This document shows positions 36,301-46,700 of a DNA stretch of 64,000 nt, in pieces. The notes under the pieces were generated by a model, which did not search any database, was not told the DNA's origin, and was given only the letters and a program-made list of their open reading frames with translations. The stretch is from Tolypeutes matacus (Eukaryota; Chordata; Mammalia; Cingulata; Chlamyphoridae), in NCBI GenBank assembly GCA_026826555.1, contig JAKSZT010054573.1, positions 1,729,383-1,793,382 of the forward strand, read 5' to 3'. The translations under genes were made by a program, and so were the position numbers. Numbering within the stretch: position 1 is the stretch's first letter; every line of letters starts with the position of its first letter.

Positions 36301-39300
36301 AACTGGTACAGAAATAAACACGGCAAGAGATGGGTCCCAGCCGTGACCTATTGCAACTGAGGATTTTCCTGTAGAAATCGTGTTATACTGATGACCGTCC
36401 ATAATTTAGTTGATTCAGTCGCAGTGCAGAAGAAAGAGGTATTTGAGAACTGACCTCAAAAATCCATACCTATAATACTGTTTCTCTGGGGGAAAATGCC
36501 TTCTGAGTTCTCAATAATTCTAAACATGATTTACAAATCAATTTGGAGGTCATAAGCCATTTCTGAATAATATATGTTGAAGGAAACTCTCAAAATCTTT
36601 GACAACAAGCAGCCATAGAGTCTCTACTTACCATTTGAAGGATTATAGCTTAAACATTCAGCATCTATTGCTGTATCTTTTCAAATTGAACACTAGAGAT
36701 TCAGTAAAGTAAAACGTTTACATCTCAGAAAAGCTACCGGAGCCCAAATTCTTACAATGGGAAAAAATGGTAATTTTATTTATTTATTTTTTACTTTTTA
36801 AATGGAAGATAAAGTATAATCTGTGTCCCCACATGCATATTCTGACCACATCACTAGGACATCAATTGTGCCACTCCTCCAGCGACATCCTGGGTAGAAA
36901 TAGGGTAGAACATCCCTGAGCTACTGATTAGCTGCCACCATGATAAACACGGGACTATAAGAGCACAGCTTAGAAATGGTTTCACAGTGTACGCTAAAAC
37001 GTTCTCAATAACTCATCTGCAATCTGTACATGCTCAGGCCTTCCAACGTGCCTTAAATGTAATTTTATAATGACTTGGTTGTCTGAAATTAAAATGCTGA
37101 TTTTACTTAGGTGAAGTTGAAAGAGAGGACATTGACTTATTACACATAGCACTTTACGGTCTTTTCAGATATTGAGAATGTTGCCTTTTATTAAAGTATG
37201 TGCAGTTGTGCTTTCGAGATATGTGGGACTTATTAATGTAATACCGTTTTTATGGTAGCGAATGAATCAGATATACCCTATGAATGTTAATGCCTCCATT
37301 CATAAACCGTTTCTTTCTTCCATCCGTCTAGGTTCTCTTAGCCAGCAGTTTCCTGCCCGTGTATGCAGGGCTGAGAGCGGTGGAATACGAAGGGCAGGTA
37401 ATGGTGTCTGAGCTGGGCAGTTACCAGGAAGCCCCCGAGTTAATGCATGGCCTCTGACACTGCCAATTCTATCATTAATCTTGTGACACCCAATCCTCTT
37501 ATGTGTGTTTTCCATAAATAGTTTTGTTTTTATTTGTCAAAGAGAAAATTTAAGTACAGGACCTGTGATCCCTTGTCAAAACCTAGAGAATGGGACAACT
37601 TGACCGGGATGCTGTTATTTTCATCACTTTACAAAATCTTTATCGTTTTGAAATCTTTACAGTGATTGACGAGGATGCCCTTACTTTCACCTTTTAAAAT
37701 AATCCTACATCTCTTTGAAGCCATGGCATATATTTCTTAAAGGAGCGGAACACCACCCCACCGCCCATAAAGTCTTATTCACGGCCCCTTCTGTAAACGG
37801 CGGGAAGCAGAACTGAGCTGCCCGCCTGGGCCCCTGAGCAGCACTGCACCCCGTCGTCCTGTCCCTCCCGCAGGAGCCCCTCTGCTGAGTGAGATCCCTC
37901 TTCTCCCAGGCCCTCGTGGCTTCCTCCTAGATACATTCAGCCCCTTAGTCCTGTGAGGGTAAACTCATTGGTTGGAGGAGAGGATGCAGGGTCTTTTGGG
38001 GAGATGGAGAGAAGAACGACCAATCTCAGATCTGCCCTCAGTGCCGCCCAGGGGTTTGTCACCAGCGCCCTTCTCCCGTCTACACCGTGCTTGTTCCACA
38101 CGCTCCCAGTTGTACCCCAGCCCACGCCTGCACCACACGCATTGCCCGCACGTGTGTTCCACAGTCATGCCCGGTATCTGGTTAACACGTACCAGAGACG
38201 GGCAGGCCCGGCCCTGTGTGAGTGAAGGCCACGGGCGCCTGCATTCCAGCATGGGAGCTGCTTCTCCGTACATGAATAAGCGCACGCTGTCTCACACGTG
38301 GCCCGTGCCTGCCTGCCTGCCTTCAAGCGTGCGCTCAGGGGGCCCGCCAGGCTCTGCACTCAGCGATCTGATGGCTGCCAGCCACTGAATTCATCTTGGA
38401 GACTCCCTAGCTCGCCACCTGGGCGCTCACCCACGTTCGGATCTCATCGGTCCTGATGTGTTTCTTTCCCTGCGTGCCGTCTCCTATCCTATCCTGGGCC
38501 CCTCTGCACCGGCGTGGTCACGGGAAAGGGACAGAGGCCCAGGTGTAGAGAGCCGCTATAGCTGGAGGGCGTGTCCACGCCAAGAGGGGGAGCCCCCCAT
38601 CTGCAGAGAGGTTCTCACAAGCCGCAGCCTCAAACCCGCTCTGTGGCCAGGGAGAAACAAAACGCCCTTTGATTTTTAAAAAAGCATATGAAATCCTTTG
38701 AACATCAGCCCACAGAAGTTTTTTTCTCTTCTATTTTTGATACTGCCTCCCTGAGCTAATAAATAGTCAATTCCCAAAGAAAACATGATTTATTTTGTCA
38801 AAAAAATAAAAAATTTGTGATGCATTACAATTTTGACTGCATAATTATACCCCCCTTGTAATATGAATAAACGAAAGCATTTATTTTTACATACAATATT
38901 TTTTCTTTATTTTTAAAGAATTCTTAGATTACATAAAAGTTACATAAAAAATATAGGGATCCCCATATCCCCCAGCCCCTCTCCCTCCCCCACTTCCCCC
39001 CATTAACAACATCTTTCATGCGTGTGGTGCATTTGTTACAATTGGTGAACATATACTGAAGCCTTGCTACAAGCATGGTCTATAATTTATGTTATGGTTG
39101 ACACTTTATACCACACGATTTTATAGGTTTTGACAAAATGAAGAGAAACTCATTTAAATTTTTTTTTTAGGAGGTACTGGGGATCGATGCTGGGACCTCC
39201 TACATGCAAAGCAGGTGCTCAAGCCCTGAGCTACACCTGCTCCTTGTAGACATATCTTGAATACCATTAAAGATGCTATCCCATGGGGTCGGATGTGGCT

Positions 39301-41575
39301 CAACTGGTCGGGCGTCCGTCTCCCATATGGAGGGACCTGGGTTCGATCCCCAGGACCTCCCGGTAAGATAAAAAAAAAAAAAAGATGCTATCACAATCAA
39401 CTTTGTAATGATTGGAAATAGAATGGTTTTAATTCAAATTATTGCTTTATAATATACTATAATCATGACAGAAATAGCATAATGGTAAAAACAAAAAAGT
39501 CCTAAAGTGTTTCAAGACATCATATATTACCATGAAAAGGATGTTCTGAAGTCAGAATTCACCAGAGTTGTGAATATGTTTGATAAGTTACGAGAAGGTG
39601 CGATATAGATGTAAGTGACAGAAGAGGGCAGGACTTGGAAAAGAGGGTGGAATAGAGCCAAATCCCAGAGCCCAACAAGTTCCAAGACTGTGCTAAACAG
39701 TTTTTAAGATACCAACAAAAGAATTAGGAAGTTATGCATTATGACGTATTGCAAAGGTGGGTCAGGTGGTAGAGGCTCCTAGTTATCTTTCAATACACAT
39801 GTTCTTCTTTTTCTTTAGTAACAGAATCCCAATTTTTAACTGGATATATTGCTTTATAGCTAAAGACTACAGTTGCTCCCCTTTCATCTAGGTATGGCCG
39901 TCTGTTTAAATAAAGGCCAATGAGATGTAAGCCGAATTACTGTGGGACTTCTAGGGAGGTAGGTCATGTTCCTTTCTTTACTTCCTGCTTCCTGGAACTT
40001 AGATGTAATGACTGGAGCTCAAGCAACCATTATGGATCATGGGTCAAAGAGCATACTCTAGAGATGACAGAATAGTGAGCTGGAAAGCTCCTGGCTGCTG
40101 AGTGATTTTTTTTAGACCTGCCTTACCAGTCTTCCCTCCACTTTTCTTTTGTAAGAAAAATAAGTAAAACTTTTATTGTTAATATTACTTTCTATATTTC
40201 TATTCTACCAGAATTTAATTCTATATGCTATACAGGGGATTAATTCCATTTTTACAGATGAGGAAACTAAGCTGTAGAACTGTGAATCTATTTCCTTGAG
40301 GTCACTTGGCTTAAAAGGGAAAACTTTCTCAGGATGATCACGCATATGTCCTTCTCTGCTGTGCCATTTTAGTTCCTTTTTAGGCATATTTTCCTTAGTT
40401 TATTTCCGTGCATCCCCATCCCCATTTGTTGGGTTTGTAGCTGGAAGGCTAGGAACTGCTAAAAGTGTCAAGTATGAGGAACTGGGTTTTCCCAGTTAAA
40501 CTTTCCAGTGTTTGAGTGATGTGTGGACATGAATTTAGAATGGCAGCCCCAGTGGAACAGCAGGGCCTGCACAGGCCCTGAGCCACCCGTGCAGCTGAGG
40601 CCCTTGTCCTCGGGCAGCCGGCCACTCAGAGCCTGTGCTTAGACTTCTGATAACGACTGGTCTCATGGAACCTCGCGTCTCCTGAAAGCCTGTCTTCCTT
40701 CAGTGTTTAATGAAGTCTGTTTGAGGGCAGCCCCACGCCCACTAAAGACTGACAGAGCACCTCAGAAACCCTGGGCCATGGAAAATGCCAGAAAGCGACA
40801 ATTTGAAGGTGTTTTTTTTTCTGTGCTTATGACCGCTTCCCCATGAGCCCGATCTCCCAGCATCTAATGGGATGTTTACACCAAATGGCTTTCCAGAATC
40901 TTTCCTTGCCATCTCCAGAGATACATTAACTTTGCTTTCAATAGAGTGTTTTATTGTGGGGATGAGCTTTTTATAGGACTTAAATTACATAACAATTTCA
41001 GTCATGCCGAAAACACCTCTAATTTTTTGGATTTTAATGTTTTCATGGTACTCGGATTTTGTTTTGTGAAGCAGCTGAGGCTGAGGCAGCAGGAGGAGCA
41101 GAACGGACTTGGCTTTACTTGCCTTGGTGGTGTAAAGTCATGAAGGCAGAGAAGAGATTAGTTAGTTGTGGCAGCGGCCAAGAGGTGGCTCAGCCCAGGC
41201 TCTGCTCTGGGCATTCGTTAAAGACGCTGGCCCTCCCTGTTCCAAGTCTGGTATCACCACGATTTATTTGTGCACCCAATCTTCCTCTGCTTTCTAAAAT
41301 CTTGCATGTAATCACTTAGAAGCGTGCTGCTTCAATAAGACTTAAGACTAACTTAAACCACAGCGAATAATGGTAAGATTCCTTCTTAAAATGCCCACCG
41401 ATTGTTGAAAGTGGCATTACGTCTTTGAGAACTTCATTTTTCTATTTATGATTTTAGGTTTTTTTTTGGTAGCTTTCTCCTGCTTTATCTTCTAAGACCA
41501 TTTTTAGTATCCTGTGTATAGTAGGTCCTCATTAATAGTTAAATAAATGAATGAGTAGAAATAAACTGAGGCTTA

Positions 41576-41622
<47 letters not shown>

Positions 41623-43734
41623 AGGTACTGGGGAATGAGCCCAGGCCCTCGTACGGGAGGCAGGCACTCAACCACTGAGCTACATCTGCTCCCTTAATCT
41701 CATATTTTTTAACTACTGAATTTCCTTTTAGAATATATGGCCTATTTCCAATGGTAAAATAAGCTACAGGAATGTTCATACTCTCAGGTCATATTTTTTG
41801 TAAGTTCTTGTCATCAATTTGGGAACAAGAATGAGAATCTTCTAAAGGAGTTCTTAACAAAGAAGCTATACTCGTGCCCTAAAGAGATAGTATTGACGTT
41901 GGCAAGTAACTAAAATGTCAGATTAGGATATTCCCTGGAACCAAGATATTCACATCATAAGAGAGAGCTACAGTTTGATTTTTTGGTCTGAGTTAGAGTC
42001 AAATAATATTTAAAAATCTATAATATTACAAGAACATATGTAGGAAATTTGTCTCTGTATTATCTCAGTCCTTTGTTCCTTTGGGTGGGCTATGGATTAC
42101 CAGTCCTTCCAGGACTGACCCAGAGTCATATCCATGGGACAAGCATTGTAGAATTCTATGTTGTTATGTATTTTTGTAAAATTGTTATATAGTCCTTGAC
42201 TGTTTCTTTATGATTCAGACATTTCACTCGATATGTACTTCCGTCACTGTCATAACAAGCAATGATAGCTCGTATGGCTACCAGCTAGATTTGGCTTGAT
42301 GGAAATCTGGCTGTCGATTTATAATTACTCTACAATAGAAGCTCTTATTTTTTCAGTGACTTTTTAAATGTTTTAGCATTGTCTATATGATTTTGAAAAA
42401 TACGTTAATCTTCCAGTGTTTTTGGGTTGTTAATTGCTAAATAGCCTCATAGAGTCCTTTCAAATTTGGATACTTGGAGCCACGCACCCCCTGCCCCGAG
42501 ATGGCTCCCTCGTCTGTCTGCTCACTGTCTGCTCGCTGTGTCTGCTCGCTGTGTCTGCTTGCTGTGTCTGCTTGTTGTGTCCTCTCATTGTCTGCTCATC
42601 TTCTTTAGGAGGCACTGGGAACCGAACGCAGGTCCTCCCGTGTGGGAGGTGGGTGCCCAACTGCTTGAGCCACATCTGTTCCCCCTTGGAGCCACTTTTG
42701 ATCAACCTTCAGAAATCCCAAAATTAAGAAAGAAAGCAATATACCAAGCTCCATTTTAGTAGAACTCAGTTCATCAGGGTTTCTCAAACCCCTTTTTTTT
42801 ATTTGACTCTGTTTGATTAAAGAACTTCCATGTCTTTTCTCCCTCCCCATCGGGAGATCCTGTCCTGTGTCCTAGGAGCTCACCTAGTGTCTCTCTCCCC
42901 TCTGTTTTGAGTATCATCAGCCAAGAACATTCTGTTGAGTATGACTGACTGTGGCCTATATCATGAAAGCAAAGAAGGCAAATTTGCAAATATAAAATTA
43001 CTCTTCAAACCACATTGGCTTCCCCTGATGCACTCTGTCCACTCCATCCCCGTGAAAGGAATCTGACCTGTCCTGCCATCATCAGCATCGCTGAATTTTA
43101 CAGCATATTAGAAAGCTCAGTGAATTGTGTTGAAAAGACCAGCTCTGTGCTTTTTGCCTCTGTGCTCTACAGCAGAGGTTGGCAAATATTTTCTCCAAAG
43201 TGTCTGTCAATATTTGCAGCATTGTGGGACATACAGCTACTCAACTCTCCCATTGTAGTATGAAAGCAGTCCTAGAAGATATGTAAATGAACTCGTGTGG
43301 CTATGTGCCAATAAAACTTTATTTTCATAAATGGATAGTGGGCCATAGCTTGCCAGCTCCTGACATAGGGCAAGTAACCCTCTGAGCCCTAGTTTCCTCT
43401 TTTGTGAAATGAGGAAATTAAAAATCCTAGCATGACCTACCTACCTTATAGGGTTCTTATAAAGATCAAATGACATTATATATGCAAATTGCTTTATAAA
43501 CCATTAAGCCTTATGTAATAATGTTTGTTTATATTTCAGATATCAACATCTCATTCATTCTTCCAACAAAGTTTTGCTTGTTTTTTTAAGCAAAATACAC
43601 ATTTAAAAAATTGAGTACCAAATCAAAGTTCTATCACCGATATATCCCCAGGGTATGTGTGCACACAGCAAAGGCTCAGTATTTACTTCCAAATAAATAG
43701 GGCCTTTCAGTAGAGATTACCTCCTCAGGTTCCT

Positions 43735-43771
<37 letters not shown>

Positions 43772-46700
43772 TAACTTAAATTATATAGTGATAGTTGCTT
43801 AAATTCATAAATATCAGGCATTTTCTTAATATGTACTCTAATATATCAGTGTGTAAAGCAAAACTTAACAAGTCCTAGCAGTCAAATAATGTGGTTTGGT
43901 TGTGGGTAACAGACACTGTTCTCTCTTTAGAAGTGATTCCATTAATCTTGGCTTTCAATGCAGTAGCCTTTAGAGAATCAATCTCAGTAGACCCCTGCCC
44001 CACAATTGGCCATGGGTGTTTCTTTTCCACTACACAGCTGATTACTCCTATTTCTTTGGACTCAGGTAGTTTGCCTTAACATGGGACACTTTTAGAATGT
44101 GGTCAGAGTTGGGAAAAGGCAGAGTAGGTAGGACAAAGTGGTATTAAGTGGCAACAACTCTAGAACCAGCAGCATTTGAATTTTTTTGTTTGTTTGTTTG
44201 TTTTGTTTGTTTTTTGAGGTAATGGGGCCAGGAATTGAACCTGGGACCTCGTATGTAGGAAGGTGGCACTCAAACACTGAGCCACATCAGCTCCCCTGAG
44301 TTGGTTTTTTCGTTTGTTTGCTTGTTTTTTTTTTGTTGTTGTTTTTAGGAGGCACCAGGGACCGAATCTGGCACCTCCCAGGTGGGAAACAGGCACTCAA
44401 CATCTGCTTCCCAGCATTTGCTTTTATTTTGCCCAGGCATTTTGAGGTTGATGGTGCTATAGGATAAAAACTTAAACATACAGCAAAACACTAATGCAGG
44501 AGAACCAGCAGAATATGATTTTGGAATCATAGAAGCTCATGGAGGTACTGCCTATTGGGTGAAAATGTAGGAATATATAACAAGCAGCCAGAGAATCCAG
44601 GGACAGAACGACTTAAAATGCGGAATGTAAACTATCACTACGGCATGAAATAGGACATGTTGCCGCTTTTAATTTGGAGGTTGAGAAATATTTGCCACAT
44701 TTATTGTTGCGCCCAGAAAGGTTGGTAGATCAATAGGCCTGAATGAACGTGTGGTTATCTGAAGTGCTATATCTCAGGTAGCACGAGCAAAAATCAGGAG
44801 TACAACGTGCTCCCTGTAGGATATCTGAGCTCTTGGGTTACCGCACCGTGGGTTCTAGAAGACCTACCATTTCTGCAAATTTAATGAAGCCATTTGGTAA
44901 GCTCAACATTTTCCTTAATTATTTATCCAGTCAAAATAAGAGCTAACAAGAGCAAACGAAATTTGGATAAAGGTTTCCCCATTGCCTGAATCTCCAGTCA
45001 TTAACCCCATAATAAATTAGAGCATTTTTTCAATTTAATGAGCCAGATTGCACTTCCTTTCATTAAGTTCAATAAGTCGGTTGAGTTGTTAAAGTTATAT
45101 GACACATGGTACATATTTTTAATTTTCCGTGATGGAACCTATACAGATTTTTACATCATTGCTGACAGCTTCTACTGAGAATATCAAACTAGGAAATTGC
45201 CAAATGTTTCTCTATTTTTCTCTTGGTATCATTCTGTTCCAGAAATTGCAATCAGAAAAAAACAAAAACAAGTTCTCAGGCAATAAAGACACAAAAGCAG
45301 ATATTCTGGAGAGGATTCTTACTGTAAACATCCACTTTTTTTTTTTTTACTGTGTTTATGTAAACTCATATACACACCACACATGCAAATACATGTATGA
45401 ATGTGTGTGTCTGTCTAACTATGTATGTATGTGTGTGATATTCTTTTCAAAATAATGACAATATGCAAATTATCCAGTTCAGTTTAGTTTTAACCCAAAC
45501 TATTTATGTTTTCTCCTCCACCAAATGCAATTCTCTCAAAAGAAAGTTTTAACCCAGCTTTTGAAAAAACAAACAACATGATATTTCAACTTCAAAAATA
45601 AAAAATAACAGACAAAAGGCAGCTCAACAAATTATGGAAGCACTACTTTAAAACTTCCTGTCTATGCACATTTATCTTATTTAATCCAAAAAACAAACTC
45701 AATTGCTTCTCCAGTGTTCTGAAAGATGAATAAATGAGCACAGATTAGTTAAATGACATGACCAAGCAAAGTATCCTTGTTAATGAAGAAAATTAAAAAA
45801 AAAAAAAAAAGCTTGGTCACATCTCATAAAAATAAATCCCATATTCTTTTTTTAACCTTTAGCATTGATATGGTACCTTCTTTGCCTTTGCAACAAAAAT
45901 AGTACAATATTATTGTTAACTATTGTCTATAAGGTATACTAGTTGTGTTTTTCATGGCTTTATTTTTTAATTTGTTTCTTTTGTTCCCTTTGGGCGAGTT
46001 CATGGCTGGCCAAGGCAAATAGTTCAGTCTGATCCATTTAGTCACCAGCTCTGGAAAGAAAAATTAGAAAACCTCAGAAGAAGTGAAAAAATTGAAAGAA
46101 GAAATGAATGAAATGAAACTTCCTAGTTCAGGATATTTTACATCAACCTGTCTCTCCCTCCTCACTCCGCCTTTGCATTTTAAATATTCATGTGAAACCT
46201 GGTTTGTGAATTTCTCTGCTAAATGTTCCTATGTGAGGGAGCCCCACTGTTACCAGACTTTTTTGTTTTGTTTTGTTTTGTTTTTTGTCATATCACCTGA
46301 AGGGTAGGTATTTCTACTGACAACTATAAGTTCAGGAATTTGATTTTTGTCTGTCTGTCCTTTGCTGGAGCCCGTTCTATAAATGCAGAGGTTTGTGGGT
46401 GGCTTGGGCTCGACCGCCTAGGAACACGCTCTCTGTTTCTTTGATAGGCATGCCTCTAGAAGGAAGACTGAGGGCCCACCCGAATGTCTCCTCTTCACCT
46501 GACCCTGTGCCTGACTTCCTTTCCTTCCAGAATGCCTAGGAAATGCCTCCTACTTGCTCTCCTTTAGGGGAGGGGTCGCACGCACAAGAACTGATTTGCA
46601 CTCAGCACCTGCCTTTCCTTAAGGCCTCAGCAGCCCCTTTATTGGCAGAGGGTTTTCAGTCCCTCTGTTTGTGCTGCGTTTGCTGCTAGGACATGCCGAT

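Noticed and set aside
35805..36346. 170-codon frame in PNPLA4 intron 3
   Set aside because: No recognisable domain, no consensus splice pair around it, and competing frames of similar length in the same stretch.
42434..42759. Cys/Leu-rich frames with repeated LLAVSAxCVCLL
   Set aside because: Translation of the 13-bp repeats in a SINE tail.
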